Source of the DNA: Vicia villosa
Taxonomy: Eukaryota > Streptophyta > Magnoliopsida > Fabales > Fabaceae
Direction: 5' to 3'
Assembly (NCBI RefSeq): GCF_029867415.1
Contig: NW_026705390.1
Location: forward strand, 124,001 to 188,000
Length of the DNA stretch: 64,000 nucleotides
This document shows, one piece after another, positions 34,813-45,926 of this stretch. A model generated the notes under the pieces. The model was not told the DNA's origin and made no database searches. It worked only from the letters and a program-made list of their open reading frames with translations. Within the stretch, counting starts at the first letter, position 1. Each line of letters begins with the position of its first letter. A program made the translations under genes and the position numbers.

Positions 34813-35529
34813 GTTCCTGTAAACAATTGAAATCGATTAATATGCGAGACAAAATAAAAAACTACAAAATTTGAACTTCTGATACAATTCGGAAGTTCAT
34901 TCCGAAAACTGGGATGGAGGTGTTTTCGGAAATGAACTTCCGAAACACCCCTGCGATAGAGTTTTCTGAAACTTCCATGGCAGACCCCAAAATCAAACAT
35001 AAAACCAATTCAAAAAGTTTCTAAACAACCTAAATACTACTAACAACCAGTCCATATATCATTTATGCAATTGAAACCCTAAATAACATGCATTTGAATA
35101 ATGAATCTAACAAATTTAAAACTTACAAATTGAGTGATTTGTGGGCTTTTGAGTGTTGTATAGCAATGTGATTGGAGCCTTGGTGCAGCCTTGGAAGTGT
35201 GTTTGCACAAATTTTCGCCTTTGGTTGTTTTTGATTTGAGTTAGGGTAAATGAATTGGGGGAGGGGGAGTGTTTTGATAAATCTGCAGAACGCGCAGTAT
35301 TTCGGAAGTGAACTTCCGAAATGTTGTTTTCGCAAATAAACTTCCGAAATAAGATAATTTTTTCAAAAAAAAAGGAGTTTTCGGAGATGCATCTCCGAAA
35401 ACACCTTTTTCTTGCATTTCGAAAGTTCATTTCCGAAATCAGGAATAGTATGGAGTTTTCACCAGAGATGGACTAGAAGGTAGGGAGGTTGGCAAAGAAA
35501 TTCTCCATCTCAATATCTATGATATCAGT

Positions 35530-36028
35530 TAGGGGTGGCAAAATGGGCCGGGGCCCGCCGGGCCGCCCGCGCACCCGCCAAAAATTGGCGGGTTGGGTTG
35601 GGATTTTAGCCTCGCCGCTCGCCAAAACCCGCCGCCCGCCATACCCGCCCCGCCAAAGCCCGCCGCTCGCCAAAACCCGCTCCTCCTCCAAAACTCACTC
35701 TTTTTTTAGTTAATTCTAGTAATTGCAATTCTTGATGGTTTATTTTATACATTTATTTATAAATATATGTAATATTTTTTAGAGTAAATTTGTTAAAAAA
35801 TTACTTTTATAACAAATTGTTTTAAAAAATAAGTGAAAAGTTTAATTAAAAGATAAAAAAAACATATTAATCTATTAAAAACATATAAATAAAAATAGGT
35901 GGGTAAGCCCGCCGCCCGCCAACCCGCCATCTTGGCGGGGCGGGCATAATTTTGATGCCCATTTTACTTGGCGGGCATAAGGCGGGGCGGGCGGCGGGCG
36001 GGGCGGGCGGCCCGTTTTGCCACCCCTA
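35530..36028. mobile_element. GC-rich hAT-type MITE, 499 bp
   Basis: Exact 8-bp duplication atatcagt (35522-35529 and 36029-36036). Ends are taggggtggcaaaatggg and cccgttttgccacccct plus a. Inside, both arms are built of cccgcc/ggcggg repeats, making long GC-rich inverted arms around an AT-rich centre. Short frames such as 35473-35713 merely translate these repeats. Confidence 0.9.
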
Positions 36029-36189
36029 ATATCAGTCCTAACAACATGGTCACACACCAAAAGGATATCTAGGTAATTTGCTTATGCTAAGTCAATTTGT
36101 TATGTAGAAAAGGTTAAAATAAAGGTGTGGAAAAAGACATTCAAGCCATAGAAAGAAAACAAACTTAAAATTTAATCTCATTACAAGCA

Positions 36190-36345
36190 CACGAGAAGAC
36201 AGTTGCAATCAAGTGGATATACAAAGTCAAAAGCATAAGGTATGACTTGTTGCAAATGAATTCTTGCAAAAGCATACCTTTGGTTACGGAGAAATTTTTG
36301 CTCCAATGGCATGAATTAAATATTTGAGGTTAGTAGTTGATGTAA
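36190..36345 (+). pseudogene. Copia reverse transcriptase fragment
   Basis: Broken frames read AIKWIYKVKS, then LVANEFLQKHTFGYGEIFAP, the recognisable start of the Copia reverse transcriptase domain. A frameshift lies between the pieces and it ends in AT-rich DNA. Confidence 0.65.
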
Positions 36346-36415
36346 AATATCAAATAATTTTAAATTTTTATAAATAGTTATAGAGACAGTCAAAATATAA
36401 ATATATTTTGACTTA

Positions 36416-37241
36416 GGCTCTGTTTGGTAAAACTAGCTGGTTGTTGGTAGCTGATGACTTTTAGCTGGTAGCTGGTAGTTGATAGCTGATAGCTGGTAAC
36501 TGGTAGCTGATAAATTAATTTGAGTGTTTGGTAAATTAGCTGTTATACTAGCTGATAAATACAAAATGACATAAAAGGACATTTTTTATTAAGACATTGA
36601 TAGTCTCATTATATTATCGTATTAGATAATTAAATTAATTTTTATAAAATAAAAATACATATATTAGCAAACACATGCAAAAAAAACTAATATAATATAT
36701 CGAACAATTATATATAAATTTTTAAATGAACTTATATAATAAATTTTATATATAAATTTAATAAAATATATAAAATAACGTCATTACGATTTTGAATTCA
36801 ATTATACTAATTTAAAATAATAATCTCTTAATGTTTCACAAATTTAAAAATTAGCAACACTATCTCTACATTCATTACAAGACATTTAATTACAAGACAT
36901 TTAATTTTAATGTCGTTAAAAAATATTAAATATTTCATTTTTTTTGTTGATCGACACAAATATAATTATATAACGCAAAAATTGTTTTAAATATATAAGG
37001 GTAAAATTGTATTTTTGTTAAAATAATATGGGTATAAATGAAATAAAAAGTCACAAGCTAAAAGCTAAATGCTCAAAAGCTACTTTAAATAGCTTTTGAG
37101 AAAAAAGCTAAAAGCTAGTAAAAAAGCTACAAGCTAAAAGTTAAATGAGAGTAACCAAACAGAACTTTTTTATTAATATAAGCTGAAAAGCTAAAAGCTA
37201 ATAGCTCTAAGCTCTTGTTTTTGGTGTTACCAAACAAACTC
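36416..37241. mobile_element. Tourist-like element, 826 bp
   Basis: TTA-flanked (36413-36415 and 37242-37244). The ends are ggctctgtttggtaa and, inverted, gagtttgtttggtaa. Near the ends are runs of tagctggtagctgg (left) and aagctaaaagcta (right). No coding capacity. It abuts a second, inverted copy. Confidence 0.8.
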
Positions 37242-37244
37242 TTA

Positions 37245-38051
37245 GAGTCTATTTGGTGAGGCCAAAAAAAGAGCTTTTACCTTTTCAGCTCATATAAATA
37301 AAAAAAATTTGTTTGCTAACTGTTTTTAGCTTTTAGCTTTTAACTTTTTTACTAGCTTTTTCTTTTTTTTTTTTTTTGAAAAGCTATTTGAAGTAGCTGT
37401 TGAGTTTGTAGTTTTTACCTTGTGACTTTTTCCTCCATTTATACCCTAATTATTTTAACAAAAATCTATTTTTACCCTTCGATGTATATAGTATGATTCA
37501 ATGTTTTAATGTTTTTTTAATCTTTAATGTTTAGCTAAAGTATACAATAAATTTTAAAATAGTGTTGATAATTCTCAAGTTAGTGAAATGTAATCGAAGA
37601 ATCAATGAGATTAACCGAGACGAAGAAAATTAAAATTTTTGTTATATTTTTATGGTATAATATAAATAATAAACTTATTTTTATCATTAATTTTGATTAA
37701 TTTAACTGAATTCAAATTTCATGTATTTAAATGTCATTAAATTTATGTATATAATTTATATACAAATTTAAAATATTTTGAAGTTTCTTAAATTTTTCAC
37801 ATATATTAAAATTGCTTTGTAAGTTTGTATTAATATATTTATTTTTATCAAATATAAATTAATTTAATAATATAATTTGATAAAATAAATAAATCACAAA
37901 TTTAAATGTCTTTTTGTGTCATTTTGTATTTATCAACTAATGTAACAGCTAATTTATCAAACACTCAAATTAACTTATTAGCTATCAGTTACCGGCTACC
38001 AATTATCAGTCACCAACTACCAATTATCAGTTAACAATTAATTTTACCGCC
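37245..38051. mobile_element. Tourist-like element, inverted second copy
   Basis: Begins gagtctatttggtgagg straight after the TTA at the end of the previous element. Its left half corresponds to the right half of that element inverted (tagcttttagcttttaac, then ttgtgactttttc). Its right half matches the left half (caactaccaattatcagt). The right end is decayed, ending near ttaccgcc before a TTA. Together the pair forms a palindrome of about 1.6 kb. Confidence 0.7.
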
Positions 38052-38657
38052 TTAACCGTTTAGATTTTGTGGTTACTATATGTTACATTTATTGTAATGA
38101 TTCAACATTTGAAAGAAAGAGAGATTATTTTGTGGTGCCTAGAACCTTGACCAAGTATTTATTGACATTTTTATCAAAGGTTTCTTTGCTCTTATCTATA
38201 CATTATATATGTGATATGTCCCCATTAAATAAGCTCTTGTGCGAAAATATTGATTTGACAACTACTTGTTTGCCATTTCGAACATTACTGTCAAATGTCT
38301 TTTCATTTCTTATATGTAATTCAATGATATCTTTAATCAGGCTGGAAAAATGAGGCTGTCACGGTGGCCCATACAAAAGAAGAGTTAGAAAAAAAAATAT
38401 AGACTATAAAATACTTGGAACGTGAAAAATGCAAGAAATGGTTGAATTATGTAGAGGACGGTGACCATTCATTTGTGTGTTTGGATAATCAAGTGACAGC
38501 ATAATTTTGAATTTTATAAAATTAATTATTAAAATAAAGCTTGGCACACTCATGACTTTTCTGATCTCAATCATATTTTCTTCATATTAAAGAACTTGTT
38601 TGAAAGTTTAAAAGAGAAAGAAAAACAAAATAAAAAATAGGAAAGAAATGATGACTA
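38052..38657. other. Intergenic, no gene seen
   Basis: Contains a 94-codon frame (38069-38353) without recognisable motifs, and DNA at 38340-38510 that may be old transposon debris. I would not annotate a gene. Confidence 0.4.
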
Positions 38658-38680
38658 CTCCCTCCGTCCCACAATGAGTG

Positions 38681-38864
38681 GAGTAAGAATCCATTCTATT
38701 TCTTACACTCCATTTTTTTTTCTATTATTATAGTTTTTTTGTGTATATTACACGTATTTCTAAGACATGTGACACATATTTATTATTTTTATTTAATTTT
38801 ATACACCCAAAACTATAGTAATGAAAAATAAATGGAGGATAAGAAATGGAGTGGATCCTTACTC
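38681..38864. mobile_element. Mutator-like MITE, 184 bp, nested in the Stowaway
   Basis: Exact 9-bp duplication caatgagtg (38672-38680 and 38865-38873). Inverted ends are gagtaagaatccattc on the left and gagtaaggatccactc read inward from the right, extending over about 35 bp. The 9-bp duplication fits Mutator-like MITEs. Confidence 0.85.
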
Positions 38865-39016
38865 CAATGAGTGGCCTATTTGAAATAAAATGGTGTCCCA
38901 AAATAAATGACCCATTTCAATTTCCAATACACTTTTTCCAATTTTACCCTCTAATTAATAAAAGTTTCATCATTTCCAAGACATAATAAGGGTAGTGTAG
39001 TAAAAATAATATTATC

Positions 39017-39373
39017 TATTGAAGAGTAATTCAATATTCAGAAGATGAGCATCAGAAGTTCTGATGTGGGCTGATCTTCTGATTGTTACTCAAAAGATGT
39101 TGTTGACCAGAAGATGTTATCTTTTGGGTCCCATTAGCTTAGCTGTTTAGTAGTAAGGGTACTTTAGTATTTTGTAGTACTGTACTGTTTGTATCTTAGA
39201 CTTGTTCACTAAGTTTACTATTTTAGGGCTTATGTGGCAAGATTTTCTTTTCCTATAAATAGCCTTGTAATAGCTATCATTAATAGTAGAATACAACATT
39301 TATTCTCTCATCTCTTTTGCGCCGTTATTCTATTATTCTCTTTGTCATCATCTTTATTCATTGTGCACCAACA
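39017..39373 (+). repeat. 5' LTR of the Copia element
   Basis: Starts tattgaagag and ends gcaccaaca. tataaatagcc near 39255 is the likely promoter TATA box. It differs from the 3' LTR at four sites. Confidence 0.95.
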
Positions 39374-39374
39374 A

Positions 39375-39390
39375 TTGGTATCTAGAGCTC
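39375..39390 (+). other. Primer-binding site
   Basis: ttggtatctagagctc, two bases inside the LTR. It resembles the usual plant site tggtatcagagc complementary to initiator tRNA-Met, with a small change in the middle. Confidence 0.8.
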
Positions 39391-39560
39391 TGGTTCCAAA
39401 CACAGGGAAACACGAGTGAACGTGAGTTTGTGTGACTGTGTGATTGATTTTGTTTCTGGGAAACAAAGTTGTGTTGAATCACATTTTTCTTGATTGTTTG
39501 TGGGTTGGGAAACACTGTGTGAGTGTGAGTGAAATCTGATTTTTCTGCACAAGTTTAAAG

Positions 39561-42500
39561 ATGAGTGGAAGCAACTTGAATACCAAACTTCCAGTTCTTG
39601 ATGGTAAAAACTGGAATAGGTGGATGATTCAAATGCGTGTATTATTTGGTGCTCAAGATGTTCTAGATCTTGTCACTAGAGGATATGTTCCGGTTGCAGC
39701 GGATGCAACGGAAGAACAAAGAGAAGCGCAGAGAGAAACGAACAAGAGAGATCAAAAGGCATTGTTCTTCATCCATCAGTGTGTGGATGTGAATGTGTTT
39801 AAGAAGATTTCTGATGCTATGACGTCTAAGGAGGCGTGGGATATACTGGTCAGGTGTTACGGTGGTGGCGTATCAGTAAAGAAGGTGAAGCTTCAATCCC
39901 TAAGAAAGCAATATGAGAATCTCAACATGAAGAACAATGAGAAAGTCTCTGAGTATATCTCTAGAGTGATTGTGATCACTAATGAGATGAAGGCTTGTAG
40001 AGAAACCCTTTCTGAACAATTAATCATGGAGAAGATATTGAGGTCTCTTACTCCTCAATTTGATTATATTGTTGTATCCATTGAACATTCTAAAGATCTG
40101 GAAACCATGAGAATAGAAGAGTTGCAAAGCAGTTTAGAAGCACAAGAGTTGCGTCTGACTGAGAGAACTTCTGAGAGAGAAGTTGAGCAAGCTCTGAAGG
40201 CTTCTTTTGTCAAGAAGGACCAGAAGCATAGACGTGGTGATAGATTCCAGAAGGAAGCCTCAACTTCTGAAGAGAAGAGATATCAGAAGGGAAAGGATAA
40301 GAAGAAAGTTCAATGTTACTGTTGCAAACAGTTTGGCCATTTTGCTAGAGACTGTTTGGCAAACAAAGGAAGGAGATCAGAAGAAGCAAATATAGCCAGA
40401 GGAGGATCAGATGATGAACCTGTGCTATTGATGGCTTCAGAGTCTGACGAAAGATGTTCGTCAGAATGGTGGTATATGGACACTGGGTGTTCAAATCACT
40501 TGACTGGAAACAAACAATGGCTGATAGACTTTGACTCTGAAAGGAGGACAAAGATCAGATGTGCTGATGATAAGTATCTTTATGCAGAAGGTATGGGAAA
40601 TGTCAAAGTCAAAGTGAAGAATGGAAAGACTGTTCTGATCAAAGACGTTTGGTATGTTCCTGGAATCAGAAGCAATTTGATGAGTGTGGGTCAGCTCATT
40701 GAGAAAGGTTTCTCAGTTGTTATGAAGAACAATCTCTTGAAGTTGTATGATTCCAATCAGAAGTTGATTATGAAATCTGAACAGGGAAGCAACAGAACAT
40801 TCAAGGTGAATGTAGAAACAGCTGAAACAGAGTGTCTGAGTGCTGAAGGCTCAGAAGGTGATAGTAAGTTGTGGCATAAGAGGTTGAGGCACTTGAACTA
40901 TAGAAGCCTGGGGCATCTAAGTTCTAAGAAGCTTGTACATGGCATTCCAAATATTGTGAAGCCTGAGAAGTCATGTGAGGTATGCATGAAAGGCAAACAA
41001 CCCAGATTGCCATTTGTATCAGAAGCTGCTCCAAGAGCAAAGCATGCTCTGGGAGTAGTGCACTCTGATGTGTGTGGACCATTTCCAGAACCTTCACTTG
41101 GAGGAAATAGGTATTTTGTGTCTTTTGTGGATGAGTTCACAAGAATGACGTGGGTAACACTTATCAAGTTTAAGACTGAGGTGTTCACAGAATTCCAGAA
41201 ATTCAAGGTGAAGGCTGAGAAGCAGAGTGGTCAGAAGATAAAGATTCTCAGAACGGATGATGGAGGTGAGTATAACTCTACAGAATTCCAGAAGTTCTGT
41301 GATGATAATGGAATTGAGCATGAGGTTACTGCTCCTTATACTCCTCAACACAATGGTCTTGCTGAACGTAGAAACCGTACTTTGCTTGATATGACGAGAA
41401 GTATGCTAAAAGAGAAGAAGCTTCCTCATAATTTATGGGGAGAAGCTGTTGCTACTGCAGCATATGTGCTCAACAGGTGTCCAACTAAGAGGCTGAAGGA
41501 AATTGTTCCTTTAGAGAAGTGGACTAAAGAGAAGCAAAGTGTTAGTCATCTGAAGGTTTTTGGTTCTCTGTGTTACAAACACGTTCCAGAAGCTAGAAGG
41601 AAGAAGCTGGATGATAGGAGTAGAGTGACGTTATTGGTGGGGTACCCCAGTACAGGTGCATACAAGCTCTATTGTCCAGAAACTAACAAAGTTGAAGTCA
41701 GCAGAGACATCATTGTGAAGGAATCAGAAGTTTGGGATTGGAGAGAGTCTCAACCAACTTCTGATGTAGAGATAACTTTTGAAGAAAAGTTAGAGTCAAA
41801 AGATGAAGCATCTTCTGAAGATGAGTCAGATGGAGAATCTGATTCTGATCCAGATTCTGATGATGATCCAGAGTCTGGTGGTAGTCATGATTCTGGAAGG
41901 GAAAACTCTAAAGACATAGGGTCTGGAGGACAAGCTTCTGGAGATGATCATGGAGGTGGTGACTCTGGAGTAGCTGACTCTGAAGTAGCTCAGCGACCAC
42001 AAAGAGTCAGAACTATACCAAGAAGGTTTGCAGATTTTGACATGTTGCAAGACACAGAAGTTGACTCAGAAGGAGATGTCATTCAGTGTGCCATGTTAGT
42101 AGATTCTGAACCAGTGAGTATAGAAGAAGCGTTCAAGAAGAAAGTCTGGCTGAATGCCATGAAAGAAGAACTTGAGGCTATAGAAAGAAACAAAACTTGG
42201 AAGCTGACAGAACTTCCAAAGAAGAAGAAAGCCATCAGCGTCAGATGGGTTTTCAAGGTAAAGCTGAAGCCAGATGAATCAGTTGGTAAACACAAAGCGA
42301 GGCTAGTGGCTAGAGGTTTTCTTCAGAAACCTGGACTAGATTATTTTGAGGTGTTTGCTCCTGTAGCTAGACATGAAACAATCAGACTGGTGATTGCGTT
42401 AGCTGCAAACAGAGGTTGGTCCTTGATGCATCTGGATGTAAAGTCTGCATTTCTGAACGGTCCATTACAAGAGGAGGTATACGTGTCACAACCCCCTGGC

Positions 42501-43643
42501 TTTGTGAAAAAGAATAAGGAAGGGATGGTGTACAAATTACACAAAGCTCTGTATGGATTGAAGCAAGCGCCCAGAGCTTGGAATTTGAAAATTGATTCAT
42601 TTTTCAAGAAGCAAGGGTTTTAGAAGTGTGAGATGGAATATGGAGTCTATGTGCAACATTCTGGAAGCAATATGATTATGTTGTGTCTGTATGTTGATGA
42701 CATATTGTTTACGGGGAGTTGTACAGAAGATCTGATGAAGTTCAAGAAGGTGCTGATGAATGAGTTTGAGATTACAGACCTTGGGAAAATGTCATATTTT
42801 CTAGGGATGGAGATTCTGTATTCAGAAGATGGTATCATTCTACATCAGCTGAAGTATGAATTAGAACTTCTGAAGAAATTCAAGCTGGAGAATTGCAAAG
42901 CTGCTGTTACACCGTCAGAAACGAATCAAAAGTTGGACTCTGATTCTGAAGGTGAAGATGTTGATGCTACGATCTTCAAACAGCTGGTTGGTTCTCTAAG
43001 GTATTTGTGTAATACCAGGCCTGATATATGCTATGCAGTTGGATTGGTTAGTAGGTTCATGAGTAAACCTAAGTGGTCTCATTACCAAGCTGCTGTCAGA
43101 GTCTTGAGATATGTCAAGGGAACTCTGAAGTTTGGCATATTGTTTCCTTCTGGGAGAAAGGAAGAATTAGAGTTATTAAGTTATTCTGATTCTGATTGGT
43201 GTGGAGACAGAGTTGATAGAAGGAGTACTTCTGGATATTTGTTCATGTTTCTAGGAGGTCCTATTTCTTGGAGTTCCAAGAAGCAACCTGTTGTTGCTCT
43301 ATCAACCTGTGAAGCTGAGTACATCGCAGGCGCTGTAGCTGCATGTCAAGCTGTGTGGCTTCTGAATCTATTAGAAGATCTGAAGATTAGAGTGAAGAAG
43401 CCTCTGAAGTTGATGATTGATAACAAGTCTGCAATCAATCTTGCCAAGAATCCGGTGTTACACGGAAGAAGCAAGCATATTGAGACTAAGTATCATTTCT
43501 TGAGAAGCCAAGTCCAGAATGGAACATTAGAAGTTGTGCACTGTAGCACCCAGAAGCAGATGGCTGATGTTCTGACGAAGGCGATCAAGACGGATCAATT
43601 TCTGCTCTTGAGGGATGGAATTGGCGTTGTCAGCTTTGAGTGA
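39561..43643 (+). CDS. Copia gag-pol polyprotein with one in-frame stop
   Basis: One frame of 1361 codons is interrupted only by TAG at 42621-42623 (codon 1021), which lies inside reverse transcriptase. Gag (from residue 1) includes [10 protein letters not shown] and ends in the knuckle [14 protein letters not shown] (252-265). The protease has D307 in [11 protein letters not shown]. Integrase has the zinc-binding HKRLRHLN and CEVC region, then D503 (HSDVCGPF), D566 (RTDDGGEY) and E602 (GLAERRN), exact D,D35E spacing. An acidic Ser/Asp linker follows. Reverse transcriptase has [10 protein letters not shown] before the stop and YVDD (1044-1047) after it. RNase H carries SDSDWCGD. All motifs look intact, so the element is inactive by a single nonsense change unless the stop is read through or the products are supplied by relatives. 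Confidence 0.95.
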
Positions 43644-43651
43644 AGAATATG

Positions 43652-43664
43652 AATTAAGGGATGG
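43652..43664 (+). other. Polypurine tract
   Basis: aattaagggatgg directly before the 3' LTR, the expected primer for plus-strand DNA synthesis. Confidence 0.75.
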
Positions 43665-44021
43665 TATTGAAGAGTAATTCAATATTCAGAAGATGAGCAT
43701 CAGAAGTTCTGATGTGGGCTGATCTTCTGATTGTTACTCAGAAGATGTTGTTGACCAGAAGATGTTATCTTTTGGGTCCCATTAGCTTAGCTGTTTAGTA
43801 GTAAGGGTACTTTAGTATTTTGTAGTACTGTACTGTTTGTACCTTAGACTTGTTCACTAAGTTTACTGTTTTAGGGCTTATGTGGCAAGATTTTCTTTTC
43901 CTATAAATAGCCTTGTAATAGCTATCATTAATAGTATAATACAACATTTATTCTCTCATCTCTTTTGCGCCGTTATTCTATTATTCTCTTTGTCATCATC
44001 TTTATTCATTGTGCACCAACA
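43665..44021 (+). repeat. 3' LTR of the Copia element
   Basis: 357 bp, same ends as the 5' LTR. Differences by eye: a/g in actcaaaag, t/c in gtatctt, a/g in ctatttt and g/t in gtagaat. Confidence 0.95.
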
Positions 44022-44102
44022 TTATCTCTCTTACTTTTAACCACTTTTCTTAATTTGTGTGAAATGGTGGGCTGGGTCACTCATTGTGGGACGGAGGGAG
44101 TA

Positions 44103-45900
44103 TTAAAGTTAAAACTGTTCACGTCATTTTTTTAATAATATTGTTCAGGTCATTTTAACCTAACTCATTTGAATTTACTATATCCTATGCTATCCTATTT
44201 TTTTCTAATTGATTATATAAGTTTTATATTGTTTCAAGTAGTAATATCATCGATATTGCCGGATTTGATAGGAAGTATCATATTTTGATTCATTATAACT
44301 GTGATCGAGAAGGAACTAAATCTATTTATATTAAAAATGACATTCGAATCAGATTAGTCGTCAATAGACTGATTATTAATAGTAAAAAAAAATTATTATC
44401 AATGTTCATTATTCAATACATTTTTACTGTCTTTTAAAAATTATATGTGATATTAGAGAGATGAATATTCCACTCCATTTTTATAACATACTATTTTTAA
44501 AGTGTTTCGTCAAGTTGTCATTAACTAGTCTTTATTTTTTTAGTTGATTAATTTACTTATTTTTTATCCTTTTTTTTCATCTTCATTAATATTTTTATAA
44601 TCTCTTCACTCTATATTTTTAAAATTTTAAGTTTGGCTTTTAAAGTAAGCAGCTCAACATAGATTATTTAATTAGTGATGCAGTATATTTGACCTGAGAT
44701 AGAAAAAATATCATTCCATTAGAATATTGGGTTGTACCATGTAACAACAAAGGTCATTGATCTTCTTCGGCCTTAATTTTAGAGTTCGCTCAACGCATAA
44801 AGTCTAGTAAAATAAAGAGAAAATCAACTTTATGCTCATCGTCTAAAAAAGGTTAAATGCCTTAAGGAGCAAGCACAAACTTGCTCTATTAAAATACTTG
44901 GTCCAAGCAAATGATAGAAGGGGGACTGTCAGATGATAGAACAAATCATATTCTAACACTTGTCCACTTGAGAGGGAAAAAAGTCGTTTATCTCCAAAAA
45001 CCCTAAAAGGACTTCGATGTGAGAGCAACAAACACCAAAATAAAGGGCACGCTCTCGAAAACCTAAAAACATTCTTATTCATTTAATGGCTTAAACGTCA
45101 AAGTGTTTGCAAGTACTGTTTCGAGTTGGTCGTGGCCTCAAGGACGGTAAATCCCAATCACAATGAAAACCTAATCCAAGAACGTGCACGCCAAGGCATT
45201 AGACGACTGATCACGCGAGGACATCTCTAATTCTCTACACTACATAAAGTGGATTCTTGGTGAGACTAATTGCATAAGTATTACCACACTTAATTGGAAC
45301 ACATCATAGTTTTAAATCATAATTTAATAATTGTTGTTTTAGTCAAATGACTTGTGCACAACATTTATCAGCAACTACATACTTGGCCTTGACTGTAAAA
45401 ATAGTAACAATTAATTACTTTTTACTGTGTAAGCAACTAACCGGTTTTAAAAAATGTGACAAATATTACTAATATTTTTTCTATATGATTTGCATAATGC
45501 AAAATCAATGTTAAAGAAGTCTATCAATCTACTCTCAACCATTGAATTAACCACATAATAGATAAGTGGATATAAACAACAAGAGATGGCCTGGTTTTCA
45601 AATTTGATTTGATTGGAATAAGAGAGATAAAAGAAGAAGAGAAACTAATGAAAAAGAATAAATAATGAAATACAATGTATTGTCAAAGAAAGATAATAGT
45701 TTTCTCCCAAGATTGTTAGTTCGTGAATCCGTTAGTGGCTGTTGGTTCATAATAGTATTGAATTAACCGGTATTCTCAAATAATAGTATTGTATAAGATT
45801 TAACAATGTGATATTTGACAAAAAAGATTAAATAAATAAAATTAAAAAATGAATGAGTTTTATTTTTATAGGAGAATAATTTATTTTTCTGCTAGACTCT
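44103..45900. other. Intergenic; LTR fragment at about 44915-45310
   Basis: The stretch aagggggactgtcagatgat at about 44918-44937 looks like a polypurine tract joined to an LTR start, so an old LTR may run from about 44927. No partner was found. The rest is AT-rich, with nothing else recognised until the carrier gene promoter near 45900. Confidence 0.4.
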
Positions 45901-45926
45901 CCATTGCGTATCTAAAGATATAGCAC

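Larger units (their letters stand above)
33508..35505. mobile_element. Palindrome-array element II, 1998 bp, carrying two reading frames
   Basis: The left end is gaaaatttctttagccacct. The right end read inward is gagaatttctttgccaacct, each followed by ccc. Flanks aaatttcaa and ccatctcaa agree at 6 of 9 positions, a weak target duplication. Nine 20-bp palindromes of the form TTCGGANNTGMANNTCCGAA lie at 33571, 33620, 33660, 34888 (19 bp), 34925, 35301, 35329, 35380 and 35418. The ends and palindromes match element I at 6427. The interior holds minus-strand reading frames at 33709-34251 and 34531-34812 and several internal duplications. It looks like a non-autonomous element that captured host DNA (a Pack-MULE-like design). 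Confidence 0.68.
39017..44021 (+). mobile_element. Nearly intact Ty1/Copia retrotransposon, 5005 bp
   Basis: Two 357-bp LTRs, a primer-binding site, a single gag-pol frame and a polypurine tract are all present. It is flanked by a 5-bp duplication ttatc (39012-39016 and 44022-44026). The LTRs differ at four positions by eye (about 1.1 percent), which points to a recent insertion. One in-frame stop blocks pol. The LTRs start TA rather than TG and end CA; TA..CA ends are known for some Copia elements. It sits inside a Stowaway MITE. Confidence 0.96.
38658..44100. mobile_element. Stowaway MITE split by two later insertions
   Basis: TA-flanked ends ctccctccgtcccacaatga and tcattgtgggacggagggag. 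With the inner MITE and the Copia element plus their duplications removed, the host unit is about 240 bp, close to the Stowaway at 15567. The shared tcccacaatgagtg ends prove the two outer pieces belong together across 5.4 kb. Confidence 0.88.

Noticed and set aside
35300..35440. CRISPR-like pattern of regularly spaced short palindromes
   Set aside because: The repeats are imperfect, spacing is irregular, the host is a plant and the arrays lie inside a transposable element.
35473..35713. Gly/Pro/Arg-rich frames on both strands
   Set aside because: They only translate the cccgcc/ggcggg arms of the hAT element.
38069..38353. 94-residue frame between the Tourist pair and the Stowaway nest
   Set aside because: No recognisable motif and surrounded by transposon debris; not annotated as a gene.
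42341..42607. Antisense frames within the Copia reverse transcriptase
   Set aside because: Shadows of the sense-strand pol frame.
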